64,000 nucleotides of DNA from Amphibalanus amphitrite (GCF_019059575.1 NW_024881540.1:744001-808000); one strand, 5' to 3'; positions 13,690 through 25,451 are shown, counted from the stretch's first letter. Program-made: numbers and translations. Notes: generated from the letters alone by a model not told the origin.

Positions 13690-16600
13690 ATGATCATTCA
13701 CATTCGCTCTCTCACTCACCCACTCATTTCAGTCAGTCACACGCAATTGCGTGTCGACACGAGGGACCTCTTGCGGCAGTTTAGGGAACCAGCTTGGTCT
13801 ATTTCACGCTAGGCGGCACTGCTAGTACTGTCAGCTGCATCTGAGCGCTGTCGGAGTTTGCACCGAAGGCATTAGACCTTGTAGGTGGCGCTAGTGGTGC
13901 TACCGTTGGTGCGTCAATTGACCTGTTAATTGTTTAAGGTCATGTTAAGGTCAAGGGTCATACATTTTTCATTTCGCGCGGACTACAATCGCTCAGTTTT
14001 TAGTAAAACTCACGGGGCCCAACATACTCCCAAAATTAATTACAAATTACTTCAAGGAACGGGTGGGCGTGGTCATGTTCACGATCCCGGTGTTAACTAA
14101 CTCGAGTGGGTTGGAAGTGTAGGCAAATGCTGCCCGGCGGCATAATGCGTGGTGTGACCGTGCACGTTACATGGTTCCTGTCAATTAATTGGGGTCTGCA
14201 GACTGTTCAGTAATCCGATCTGAACAAAACGGTCCTTATCATACCTGAATGGTGATTAATGGGCGGTGATAATTTCTCGCTTCCCTCCGTAACCAACTCT
14301 AGTTGTGTACAACCAGGGTGACATTTTCACGTCATATTGAACGGTAACTCTCTTGACGTTTATGATTAAATTGTCTCAAATGATGCATCAACTTAACAAC
14401 CGTGGCATTTGTACGTTAATCTTTGATATGCCTCGAAGGGAGCGAGCATCGACATCTGTTAAATACCGATAATGCTAGGAGAGAAAGGAAATTGATGGAC
14501 ATATTCCGAACAGCGATCAATTTATAACGATTGAAATGGCGATTCAGCTTGGCTTCGTCTATATAAACTCGAGTCACGAAACGGCTCAAGGCTGATTTAA
14601 TAACGAACCGGAAGGCGATTCAGTTTCCCCATGTTCTTGTTCTGGCGCTGGGCTGCCGAAGGAGCAGAATAATGTTTAACGTTTACGATGTTTTACTCTC
14701 CTTATCCAATTGTGACTGTAACACTAGATTGATAATGGATTGAAACGCTGGTCTACCGGGTCCAAACTAGTTAGATTATGAAACAGCTTATGCTGACCTA
14801 CTAGCAAAAAAAAAAAAACGAATTTGTGGTGGTCGCGTCGTGAGGGCGTGTCATTGCGTTTACGTTGATTCGTGATCAGATCGCCGCGGTGTAGTCCCGT
14901 TGAGCCTGTGATGTGATGCCGGCGTACGGTCGTGTGGTCGACGTGACAACTTAAAGATAATTACGTTAGCGGTCTCTGTGAATCCGAATCAGCAACATAT
15001 CCGGAGTAACCCTCCCTTCTTTCCCAGACAGATTATTGAATTTTCACGCTATATTTACAAACGGACGATACAATGCTGGTCATTTTCAACCGGTGTACCA
15101 CGATCGGTTGTCAGCTCGCCAATGCCAACTTAGCCTTAAATCTAATCCTAACGCCCTAACTGCAGAGAACTTAATTACAAACCATCGCGAATTGAACCGT
15201 CATGACGTCATCTGACGTAGTTTGACGCGTCAATAGTGACCAGCGCCCCAAAAATGACACCACCTGACCTGTTCCCCTCCCCTCATACATTGAATCCCAC
15301 ACCTCACTGCGGCCAGACCGCGCGCGCGATGGCCGACGGATAGCGCTCCCCCAATACCAATGTAATGGTGAGCCATTAGCCTACACTGACCATTACTGAC
15401 CCGCCCTGGCTGTCCCTCTAACCCCTCTGTCTATCCCATAGACAAGGCCGGACCAGTCAGGCCCATTAGCCCCTTCCCGCCTTTACAAACAGACGCCCCA
15501 CTGCCGCGCTGCTCGGTCGGGAGCGGAATGTAGCGACCATCTGCCCTCCCCTTCCCAGTCGAGTAACACTCCCACGATGTTAAATCCATTACCCTCTAAT
15601 GGTGGCTCAGGTTAGACCCCAGGGAGTGGCATTTGTAATCCAGATCAGAGACATCCGATGGGTGAATGGGAGGTTGAATTGTCCATGACGGGGAGGCAGT
15701 CTTGATGAGGCGGACAGATGAGATGACTCACTTGACAGTGTTTGATGATTGCTGTCCACTCCAGTTGAGGTCCGGTGCAGTGATGATCCGATCAGCAGAG
15801 AGGCCGCTCCGGCCGAAGCCGGGCGGGGCGGTGTCCCGCGCCGAGTCCCGAGGCGTTCTGTCCCTGGTGGTCGGCCTCCGATGGTCGGTCTCGGGTCTGT
15901 CTGTCACTCGTGGTCTGATCCCGTAGTCTGTTCCCCTCTCTCCTTCTCCGCTGAGTTTTGTTCGCCTGTGATTTCCGGGCCGGAGGTTCCGGGCGTCGCC
16001 GGGCCTCCCCGACCGGGGCAGAAAATTGGCGACATCCCGTCTCGCATCCGGAGTCGAGACCGTCGTCCTCCTCCTCCATTCCGCCGGAACGTGACGTCTT
16101 CCTCACTAGCACGGCTCATCCGTCTCAGCTGTCTCCTGCCGGATGACGTTTTCACACTCGATTTTCGCCGGATGTCGGTCCCTGCCTGTGCCGGACGCGG
16201 CGTTTTTCGCACTAGCCAGCACCGGAGGGCAGGTGGTTCCGACTGCGCCGCGTTCGTCGGCGGTAGCTGCGCCGGCCCGGATGGGTGTGTTTGTACTCCA
16301 CCCTTCGGCGAGCCTTTGATCTTCGCTTAATGGTGACCGGCCGACGGGTCGGGGGATCGTATGGTCGACTCCCTCCCCACGCCGGCTCAGCGCCGCGGCA
16401 GGCAGTGCGATCGTCCTTACGTATAGAGTGTGAGAGATGTCCTTTTTGACGTACGGAGAAAAAAAAATGTCACAGCTTCCAGCTGTTACACCAATGAGGG
16501 GGAAATTTGGCAGCAAATATATTTGCTTTCAAATATGACGCGGCTCATACAATAACAAAAGTGTCTCTGATAAGGCATTTTGTAGTTCTTCCAACTTATT

Positions 16601-16753
16601 CGTAAAACAGGTTCTGGCGTTCAAACGGCTGATGACGTCATCAGAGCGCCGTTAATGGTGAAGAGATAGGGCCTTAGCTAAGGCCCACTTTTCAAATAAA
16701 GGGAACGAATTTCTTTAACACCACGAAGCTGAGGATATTGCGACCAGGATATA

Positions 16754-17869
16754 GGGGAAGCCGGGGGAAGCCCGGCATAGTAAGCTCTTTTTCATTTTTA
16801 TTACATACCATACGTGCTGTATAAAATGTTGATATCCTGTTAGCTAGCTAAGTTCATTGGCCGTGTCTTCCCAAAAATTCGGTTTCGTGGAATAAGTATA
16901 AGGTTGAGAAAATCGAGTTTTAAAAAAGTGTTGATTTTTCTGGGGTAAGCCCGGCATAGGGGTAACGCCGGCCACCTCCCCAGCGCTTTACAACGAGTTG
17001 ATGAAACCATTATGTGTCTTCCAAATATTAACGGAAAGTGAAATATTAAGGTACTGATTAGCTCTGGACATCTTAGAGTTTATGTCACTACTGGTATTTT
17101 AGCTAGCGTCTACCACATATACAGTACAGGTCGATGAAAATCGTGATGCAAAATTGACAAAAAATGTGTATTTCAAAACTCCTTAAAATTTATTTTTCTT
17201 TTTACCCTAATGCATCATATTGCATATCATTCGACTCGGCTGATGAAGAAGAACACAACGACACCATTTTTGAAGCTCTAGCTTCATTGTCTGTCGCGTT
17301 ATCGGCCAAAACGTAGTTTGACCCTAGTTGACCTTAAGTGACATGACTGGCTTTGTCTATGATAACATGCTTATTTTCGAAATTTATCTTTGATCTAGGT
17401 GTAAACCAATTCTGCTCAGTAACTATTATCTCATGGAAAATAGTGGTTTAGTGGCATTGCTCTCGGTTGGGGGTAAGCTTGGCCACTCGCCCGGGGTTAC
17501 CCCAATGTGCTAATTTTTATTTTAGAACAGCGATATTCGAAAAAATGTCATACTTAAGCCAGCCTGCCTCGTCACCCCTCACTACAAACACTTAAACGGT
17601 CCTTACATAACATTCGTATAAATATTAGTACTGTATGGTATAACATTAACAGTGCAACATATCTCACTTTTTAGCTAAAAACCCTTAAAATATCATTTTT
17701 GCGCTATAACTTTAACAATATGCAATTTTTGTTAGCCTTAACTTTTTTGCTGGCGTTACCTTAGCTGCCACGCTGAAAGGACAAACAGTTGAGCATTTTA
17801 TTGTGAATAATTTAGCCGGAAACGGGGTGGCCGGGCTTCCCCCGCGCCCGGGCTTCCCCCGGCTTCCCC
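16754..17869. mobile_element. TA-flanked DNA element 1, non-autonomous, 1116 bp
   Basis: Seen: TA (16752-16753) then GGGGAAGCCGGGGGAAGCCC at the left; the reverse complement of the right end (17869) gives the same 22 bases through CCCGG, followed by TA (17870-17871). The word GGGGTAAGCCCGGC recurs inside at 16942-16985 and, altered and on both strands, at 17468-17513. A TA duplication with inverted ends fits the Tc1/mariner (IS630) superfamily. No transposase frame is present. Confidence 0.8.
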
Positions 17870-17871
17870 TA

Positions 17872-18153
17872 TATTGGTTTCTGAACCTGGCCGCCAACTT
17901 GGCTATCTCAACTCAGAACTAATGCAAAGGTGGGACAGTCCCTTTAAGTATTCGTTCGTTGATAGATCCCTTGCCCAATTATTGTCACAATGGGGTCCAT
18001 TGCTTCTTCCGTGCAAGGACGCTTCTAAATCGTTTTACTGTCCACAGTACATTGTTTAATTATGCGCGTCGGGTCACTGCAGCTGGCGGGCCTGTGTTGA
18101 TGCCGTTACATTGACGAACTGTGTGACTGAGATTGTACCTACTCGTCCACCAG
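17872..18153 (+). other. Intron of the synergin-like gene, 3' part
   Basis: Nothing recognisable apart from the acceptor region. CCTACTCGTCCACCAG ends at 18153 and is a good pyrimidine-rich 3' splice site. Confidence 0.4.
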
Positions 18154-18299
18154 ACCTGAGCCGCGTGTATCGGGTGGCCAGCCGGATCGAGCGGGCCTGC
18201 GAGCGGCACAGCTGTGTGAAGGAGCTGGAACTGGTGCTCTCCGAGACCTGCAAAGCCTGGGCCAACCTGACGTCGTTCGTGGCCAATTCGCCCGCCCAG
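18154..18299 (+). CDS. SYNRG: Synergin gamma-like protein, penultimate exon
   Basis: Acceptor CCACCAG at 18147-18153 and donor CAG/GTGAGG at 18299/18300. The exon carries two bases completing a codon plus 48 codons. The encoded stretch starts D-L-S-R-V-Y-R-V-A-S-R-I and ends S-F-V-A-N-S-P-A-Q; codon use is strongly GC-ending. The Y-R-V-x-x-R-I helix followed about 30 residues later by a W-x-x-L-x-x-F-V helix resembles the conserved C-terminal domain of synergin gamma, an AP-1 clathrin-adaptor accessory protein of the trans-Golgi network and endosomes. The assignment rests on pattern recall. The phase-0 donor fits the phase-0 acceptor of the next exon. The upstream exons are not in the window, because the intron to the left holds the giant-LTR element. 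Confidence 0.55.
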
Positions 18300-19111
18300 G
18301 TGAGGGAACAGGGTGTGGTCTCAGCTCGGCGGGTAAAACTGCTCGAGGACACGCCTGGTGAGCGAGCCATTCATTACAGAATATGACGACGCCGTTTGTG
18401 ATAGACAGCTAGGTACGTATATTTTGACATTCTAAATAAAACATTTGAGCTCTACCTTCTCAATTTCATTGGTTTAAATAAAAAATATTCTTAACTTAAC
18501 GCGTTTCTTGAGTTACTGTAGCCTGACAAGGACAGTCGAAACAACCGACGAAAATGATCATGTCGTGCTATCTTACCCTTGCCACTTGGCCACTTGGTCT
18601 ACAGCCCTGGCAATACCTAGGAGGGGTGAAAACTGCTGGCACGTGCATAGTACGTGCACCGTGCACCCCACCACGACCATTTTTACATGGCCTTGTAGCG
18701 CTTGTCGAGTTCTACCAGTGTACCGAATTTGATGTCGCTAGCTCAAACTTTACCCAGGCCAGAGGATCTCTTGTCGAAAAATGTTCTCTGTCTGACTCTT
18801 CTAACCTTACCGTAGCCAGTTATAGTTGACTAGCGGGAGAGGTGTGTCGATTGTTGACGACTCCATGTCGGGGTCGGGTACTCCTGCTTCCCAGTGGCGT
18901 TTGGGAATGATGCTATAATGGGAAGTATCTTGACCTAACGAGCAAAAAGCGCCAATCTTAACTCCAGATTGCTTGAAACTCTCAAAGGAATTCGTAGCAT
19001 TCAGGTTTGATCGTGTTTTGTACTCCAGTGCCCAGTTCCTTATAGCTACGTCATTACCACGACTACCTTTCGAGTTCCAAACCATTGATATCGATACTTA
19101 ACGTTTCCCAG
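18300..19111 (+). other. Intron of the synergin-like gene
   Basis: 812 bases, GTGAGG at the 5' end and TTTCCCAG at the 3' end. Short open frames inside show no coding bias. A stretch with GCACGTGCATAGTACGTGCA near 18640 is locally palindromic. Confidence 0.5.
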
Positions 19112-19309
19112 ACTGCGTCAGAGGTGCGCGACTGTTGGTCGGAGGTGGGCGCGTCTTCGCCAGCCTACTGCGGCGTGTGTCTGCTGCCCGCCGAGGAGGC
19201 GGCCGGTGACGAGCCGACACTGGCCTGCGCCGGCCACCAGTACCACGCGTGCTGCGCCAATCTCTGGGTCAACCGGGTGGCCGACGTGCTTCCAGCGCTA
19301 CGACCCTAG
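19112..19309 (+). CDS. SYNRG: Synergin gamma-like protein, last exon
   Basis: Acceptor CGTTTCCCAG ends at 19111; the exon gives 65 residues and TAG at 19307-19309. Within the exon, C20-G-V-C23-L-L is followed by C39-A-G-H-Q-Y44-H45-A-C47-C48-A-N-L-W52 and the tail N-R-V-A-D-V-L-P-A-L-R-P. The C-x-x-C pair with a later C..H..C group suggests a small zinc-binding fold. C-G-V-C-L-L followed by Y-H-A-x-C-A-N-[LF]-W and a Pro-rich end is the pattern I associate with the synergin gamma C-terminus. Codon use is GC-ending like the previous exon. I cannot confirm the family without a search; if the name is wrong, this is still the 3' end of a real gene. Confidence 0.6.
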   Translation, partial: TASEVRDCWSEVGASSPAYCGVCLLPAEEAAGDEPTLACAGHQYHACCANLWVNRVADVLPALRP

Positions 19310-19677
19310 TCGCGTGTGGGAGTTAGCCCTAGCCGGATATCGACTATTATTTATCTGAATTTTATGAGATTGGTTAGTCAGTTTATTTTAATTTTATCTA
19401 TTTAATCAATGGCCTGAATGTTTGTGATTTCTTCAAGTCTGTGGAACCGCACATGAGTATCGGCGAGGGTCTGGAGCTGAAGCTATGTGATTAAATGGGG
19501 TAAAAGCGTCCTCTCGTTTGGGGAAAGTAAAATGATGTGTTGTGATTGAACGATATACATTCCGTGATGTTTATTCATTTGATGTGCACCTGCTTGTCGG
19601 AAATAAGTGTTGAGTATTTATTGAGCATTGTCAAAAATCGGTCATAAGTGAGTATAAATACCGGAAAGATGTCTTCT

Positions 19678-19683
19678 AATAAA
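19678..19683 (+). terminator. Poly(A) signal of the synergin-like gene
   Basis: AATAAA about 370 bases after the stop codon, followed about 35 bases later by the GT-rich TTGACTGTTGTCTTTG. It is the first good AATAAA with a GT-rich element downstream of the stop and marks a 3' UTR of roughly 0.4 kb. Confidence 0.6.
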
Positions 19684-19764
19684 CGGACTACATCGGTCCA
19701 AATTGACGATACAATTGACTGTTGTCTTTGACTGGCCTTGAAAGGCTGAATAATGATTACAGAA

Positions 19765-20640
19765 AAGGTACCGCTGTTTATTACGAGCGAGCGAGCGCAG
19801 CGAGCGAAGTGAGTCTTTTCAATATAACGGAAAAATCTCAGTATGAGCGGCCCGGCCCGGCCCGGCCTGTAACGCTTTTGAGAGGCTTATATCTCAGCAA
19901 CCGCTGGACCGATTGGCCTGCGGTCTTTTTTGTTGGGTAGCCCAATCCCTTCTACCCCGTAATTGACTACTTTTGATGCATCTCAGTGACCGTCGTGGCA
20001 CGTGCCAGCCACGTGAAAAGTCGAGGGTGTTCAAGCTGTTTTGCAAAAGTAGTGATTTTGAGAGGCTCATATCTCAGCAGCCGCTTGGGCGATTGACTTA
20101 CGGTAATTTTTGTAGGGTAGCAGCATCCCTTCTACCCAAAATAGGATACTCTCGAAGCATGTGGGTCACCCCCAGTGCACGTGCAAAATACAACAATAAG
20201 AGGTGCCAAATTTGTTCCCATTTCAGTAACTCGGTAATTACTGGGGCGATTTCGCTGAAACTTGGCATACAGGTAGGCACCCACCAGGCAATGCATTCCC
20301 ATGTGTTGCGGTTAGGGTGCTACTGCACGTGCGCACGTGTGGGGGGCGTTTCCAGATCTCGAGAACGGCTGGGCCGATTGCGCTCAAATTTGGTACACGG
20401 TTGGGGACCAGTTAGTAGGGTGCCGTGCAAAAGTCATTCTGGACCCCGTTTGCACGTGCGCACGTGCAGAATGCCGCTTCCAGATCTCAGGAACGGCTGG
20501 GCCGATTGCGTTCAAATTTGGCACACCGCTAGCGACCGGTTAGAAGGGTGCTTTGCGCAAGCCCGTTGGAAGCACCCTCTCGCCCTTTCGCACGTGCAGG
20601 GCTCACTATCTCGCTCGCTCGTTCTTCGCCCAAAAGGCGT
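19765..20640. repeat. Modular repeat with CGAGCGAGCG ends and CACGTG-bearing units
   Basis: The left end has GAGCGAGCGAGCGCAGCGAG (from 19779); the right end has TCTCGCTCGCTCGTTC (from 20608), an inverted match. Inside, a phrase like ATATCTCAGCAACCGCTGGACCGATT recurs near 19890, 20068, 20222, 20353 and 20484. CACGTG palindromes lie near 20000, 20013, 20176, 20324, 20333, 20452, 20460 and 20591. Probably a non-autonomous element; I saw no clear target-site duplication. Confidence 0.5.
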
Positions 20641-21247
20641 TTTACTGGTTATGTAATGTAGAGAGTGAGACTATATCCATAGATTTTTATCTGATGTTTC
20701 ACGTTTTATAAGGTGCTGCACGATTACGTGGGCTTCTTTCTTCGGAGAAGCACCGTCGGTTCACGGAGTCACTCACTGGGGCTTAGAAAAAATCGCCTGG
20801 TCTATCGGGTTATATGGCCATCCGGTGTGTAAATCATGGGTATGCCCTGTCAACAGCTGTTCGTTCGCCACCCTTGAATGTTTCCAAGAACAAGCTGGAT
20901 TCGCACTAGAATTCATTACCTGTACTTTTGGTTCCTCACTCCCGCTACCGAGTGACATAAGCTGTCACCGGAGTTAGCGAGATCGACCTCGACAGGTCAC
21001 GTATGTCTTCCGATTTTTTTTTCTTCGGCTTATCCGATTATTTTGCGATGCATAGCTGGATGGGGACTAACAATTTTTGCTAGCTACCGACGGAAGACGG
21101 GCGCTTTACCCAACAGGTAGGTCACACGGAAGACCTGTAGACTGGCGGAATATAAATGTTATTGCAAAAGCTCATGAAGGTCCGTGAGTAGGCGGCTGCA
21201 GCTTTCCTCTCCAATCAGCGCCCCTCTCGAGTAGCACCGGGTGGTCA
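20641..21247. other. Intergenic, nothing recognised
   Basis: No coding bias, repeat or splice signals that I could support. Confidence 0.4.
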
Positions 21248-21386
21248 ATGCGGCTCAGAGTGCCTCAGCGGTGGCCCGGCAACACGGGAGTGGCGCTCCG
21301 GCCTTATTTGGGGGCAGGCTGGGACATGGCAGGCTGCAGAGTCACACTGGAATTGTCGTTATGCAATGCCCAGCGCTTCCTGCAAG
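21248..21386 (+). CDS. Candidate first coding exon, unknown gene
   Basis: ATG at 21248 opens 46 codons with GC-ending codon use (M-R-L-R-V-P-Q-R-W-P start) up to a strong donor CAAG/GTAAGA at 21386/21387. No downstream exon was found before the transposon at 21728, so the gene, if real, continues past the nest or was interrupted. No family recognised. It could also be a chance frame in GC-rich DNA. Confidence 0.25.
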
Positions 21387-21752
21387 GTAAGACAACACGA
21401 AAGCCGTTACGAAATGCTCCACGCATGAAACCTGCCAAATGCTCGGTCACGGCATTGTGCATGACAGCAGTTGGCCCGGCAGAGCTCTTCGCTCAAAGGA
21501 TTTGACGCTGAGCTCGAACCCTTTTTATTGAGTATCTTGAGACGGTGCTCGAAAAAAAGACATGACAGCAATCCACAGTACACATCCTGTGCCAAACTGC
21601 TCAACCATAGCTATTGAAGATAAATTTTATGCTGTTTATGCTATTTTATGCTAGTAGGTAGTTATGTATATGTATGTTATGTACTATATGTACCTACATC
21701 ATACCTATATACACATGTAGGTTTTAACCCTATTCCTGGCGGGGGCCTTTAA

Positions 21753-22667
21753 CCCGCGAGTTGCTGGGGGGGGGGCGTTAAACGCCCCCACTTTTTTCGC
21801 TGGGCTATAGCATAAAAACGGCGCGCCGCAGGCGCGCCAAATTTTGGGTACCTGTAGGGAATTGATTGAAGTTTATTGTGACAAAGTTTCAAAAATATCG
21901 GTCGGAAAATTTTTGAGATATCGAGGTTTTAGTGACGTCATGATTTCTGAGTTTACGACCAAAAACGGCATATGTTCGAAAAATCATATAAAATCACTGA
22001 ATAGACATACAGACATGCCGTAAACGCCATTAGACTGCCAAAACCATGAACAATCAAATGGCTATCTTCGATTATTGATTATCGTTCCGCAGTTTCCAAA
22101 ATCTTGAACTGAATCTTGGCAATTTCTCGTGACCAATTCACGACCATGATACATGCATTTCTTAAATTGAACTTTTTGAGCCAAACACGTACACATATGA
22201 TAAAATGAATGTCACCATCGTGTTCTACGCCCCAAATTACCCATAAAACATGTGTCACAGGCTGCAAATATCAGTTTTGATTTTCGGGGATATGTGCCTA
22301 CCCGGTTGACCTGACCTTGACCCTGACCTATGCTTGACTGACCCCTACATGGAGCTGACACTCTTGTAGGCCTTATATGATGGATTGTGCACCGTTTTGA
22401 CAGAGCTTATGACGAGAGGCGCCCATTGCGAAGTCCTGAAGTCCATGCTACTGAAAGCCCGATTTCAGGTGTTTGAACTGACCTTGACCTGACCTGTGAC
22501 CTCAAAATTCAACTTTAAGGTACTCATCTGAAGCGCCTCGTCGCGTTCTTTCGTTTGCCGCCTCGTGCGTTTCGCTGCGCCTATCGGTTCTCGAGTTATC
22601 GGCTGGGGGCGTTTAACGCCCCTCCCCAGCAAACGGTGGGTGGCGAAATACCCCAGCAACTGCCGGG
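21753..22667 (+). mobile_element. TTAA element B, inserted in the hairpin of element A
   Basis: TTAA (21749-21752) then CCCGCGAGTTGCTGGGG; the right end's reverse complement is CCCGGCAGTTGCTGGGG, then TTAA (22668-22671). Subterminal hairpins have cores CGTTAAACG (left) and CGTTTAACG (right), each between G and C tracts. A second stem GGCGCGCC-GCA-GGCGCGCC lies at about 21820-21840. The copy at 43386-44312 is about 95% identical by eye. The empty site in A reads GGGGGCCTTTAAGGCCCCC, so insertion was at the exact dyad of A's hairpin. Confidence 0.85.
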
Positions 22668-23346
22668 TTAAGGCCCCCCCCCCCCTTCAGGTTTTTCTTG
22701 TGCCATTGCCGAACGCCGCAAGACTGAAAGCTCATACTCGGTGACTTTTTCTAAACATTCATTGCGCACATTTTGACAAAAAAAGTTGCCGGGTCAGGTC
22801 AGGTCAGGTCACCAGAGGCGGTTTGGTGACCCCACCTCAGAAAAGTTTGCAATCACGCCAGAGCTAGAGTTTTTGACCGATCAATTTCTTCTATTCAGGT
22901 TTTAGTTAGGGTACCAGTATGTGCAATTTGTACATGTCAGAATTTTCATATATGTGACCTGAAGTCAGGCTAGCTAGACTCGTGACCTTTACATTGCAAG
23001 CCTATGGGAAAATATTGAAACGCCTCCTGCTTCGTGTAAACGAGTCAAAACCACCCAATTCTTTCAGTATTATGGAAGATTATCTCATCAGTGATGATCC
23101 TGGTGCCGCTAATTGACAGGGGCACCGGCAAAGGTCATCTGAGGTCATGTGACGTCATAAATCGTTTTTCTGTCAATAAATCACGACATGATGGTGCTAA
23201 AGACTTGTAAGTGGTACCAAACTACTCGCCTGGTCAAGGCGCGTCGTTTGGTATGCAGCATGACCATACCCCACAACCTCATTGATGAATGACCTGACCT
23301 TGACCTCAGGTCAAATTTCAAATTGACCTGTGAAGGTCATCACATA

Positions 23347-24318
23347 GGGTAGCCTGGGGCAAGACGCCCCAGATAATTTATTTTGCTACATAACTTTTGT
23401 CCCACATCACCTGGAAGGCCAAATTTGTGCTCAATGCGTTCTTTGGACATTTTACTTTAAATTCCACCCCTCAAATTCATTCATTTATGATCGGACTCCC
23501 AGCTAGGAAGTGATTTGTGAACCAACTGCAAATGGGGCATTTTGCCCCAACCCCAGGGCAAAACGCCCCACGGCCTGGGGCAAGACGCCCCATACTCTAG
23601 ATTAAAGATTGAACATGCTAGTTGACTAAATCTTATATGAGAGGCCCGTTAGACCTTGGGAGGCACGGCACTGAAGTTAACACCTTCCATCCTGTCAGGT
23701 GTTCAGCTATGACACTATTGTATGTACAGGTTTTTCACCTGCCTCATAAGGCCAAATAATAAATTATTGCAATGCAAATGTTAACAAAATACTTCCTTTG
23801 TCATTAATTTGCTGAGAAAGGTACATAAAATTGCATAGAAACTTACTGTTCGCCAGCAACCGAACATTAGGAAGTGGGTAGTCGGAACAATACATGAGGT
23901 AAAACGCCCCATGGGGCTTTTTGCCCCGCGACCTACTGGGGCGTTTTACCCCATCACGTAGTTTGGTCAGAGAACAACGCCTTGCACTCCAGCAAGGCAT
24001 AATTTAAAACGGACCAACCCAGCATTATAAGCGTAAAACAATAGTTGTTCAAAATACATAAAAGTCGTTAACCTGATGTGAACCATAAAAGAACGCCATG
24101 ATGCATAATCTGACTACAAAACATAAAAATCACTCCAAAAACAAATTTTTGGCTATATCTCCCTAAAGAGTTATCACAATATCTTTCCAGTCTGCTCATA
24201 TAATTATCATATAGTGCACGTTTTAAAGAAGAGAGAATGTTTCCCCAGAACCTTGCCAGTTCCGAGAAACATCGGTGAGGCGTTTTACCTCGGCGGGGCG
24301 ACTTCCCCCGGTCTACCC
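23347..24318. mobile_element. TA-flanked DNA element 2, non-autonomous, 972 bp
   Basis: TA (23345-23346), GGGTAGCCTGGGGCAAGACG at the left; the right reverse complement is GGGTAGACCGGGGGAAGTCG, then TA (24319-24320). Its word GGGGCAAGACGCCCC recurs in clusters at 23534-23594 and 23897-23952. It sits inside TTAA element A. The related element at 44589-45579 shows the unoccupied site GTCATCATGTATATCATTCG (TA at 44974-44975), proving precise insertion. Confidence 0.85.
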
Positions 24319-24681
24319 TACTTATTTCGCATCGCCTCGGCGAGAGCAACAAAAAATGTATTAGTTTTATGTCTCTATGTTTCATGGGTATTTTTGGCTT
24401 ACGGGCCACCACATGGTCCTGTATTTGGGCCCCTTAGTTTAAAAGTTATGTAGGTAACTAATTCCAAAACATTTTATCGTTGATGACCTCTGGTGACCTC
24501 CATATTGACCTGACCTGAAAATGTTTTATGTAAAAGTTGTAGATCTTTAAACGACCTATCAAACGCCGTTTGCCGTTTGTCGCTGCGATGTATACCTAGT
24601 TTTTGAGATCTGAAGGGGGGCCGAATCGGCCCCCCCCCGCCAGTTTCTTGTCCCGGCGGAGCCCGCCAGGAATAGGGTTAA

Positions 24682-25451
24682 GGGAAGCTGTTGTGAATGT
24701 TGTCACCTCAGGTGACCTCGATGAACTGAGAGGTCAACTGAACGGCTCCGCCTATTGAAGCTATCCTATACCTAACCCAGCAACTACCGGGTCGATCGAG
24801 ACAAAAATGCCACTATGAAGTCGATTTGCTGGATGCGATTCCATCGGCTGGTTTGCTTATGGTGAAATCAAGTGACCTCGAGGGGTCAAATTAACGTTGT
24901 CACCTGTCATCGATAACGTCACCGCCGACCAACGGAATGGTATCAATTTACACCACAATATATCGTGTTCTAATGTTGCTATATATTTTGTGGAAATTAT
25001 CGTAGAGGCAACCCATGTGATGTGACTGAGCAGTATAGGTTACGGACTGGAGATAGCTTGAGCCGAGTGGTTTACATAGCCTTGAGCCTAGTCATTACCG
25101 ACGTCGATATACGGTATACCTATGAACTGTATTAATTGTATTAGCCCGCTGGTGAGCTCGACGATTATTAGTCAAGATTCTTGCAGATAAGGTTCAAGGG
25201 CCAAATTATAGTTTCGTCCGCCTAGTACCAGCCGTGTGTGCAGATATGTGTTAGACTCGAAGGCGTGGTGTGAATCGTGACAAACATGTAACATTCAGGT
25301 GCTTCAGATGATACGGAAGTCAACAGTAAAAAGGAGCACAACGATAGTTTCGATCAACCATTTATTTCTTTTCACAAGAGATGGTAAGAACGAGCAAGAA
25401 CATGTCGAATCATACCTCGTCTATGTAAGCACATTCAGTTGATAACAAGAT
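24682..25451. other. Intergenic, nothing recognised
   Basis: The first 230 bases contain several GGTCA/TGACC words and may be a decayed TTAA-type element. The rest shows no repeat or coding signal that I can support. Confidence 0.35.

Larger units (their letters stand above)
21728..24677 (-). mobile_element. TTAA element A, carries two nested elements
   Basis: TTAA (21724-21727) then CCCTATTCCTGGCGGG at the left; CCCGCCAGGAATAGGG then TTAA (24678-24681) at the right. The right subterminal hairpin is a G-tract, CCGAATCGG and a C-tract near 24615-24650. It is an inverted relative of 44589-45579 and 61773-62768. After removing nested element B and TA element 2, about 1.06 kb remains, matching the 0.99 kb of those copies. 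The TTAA duplication and CCC start are piggyBac-like. No transposase frame. Confidence 0.8.
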
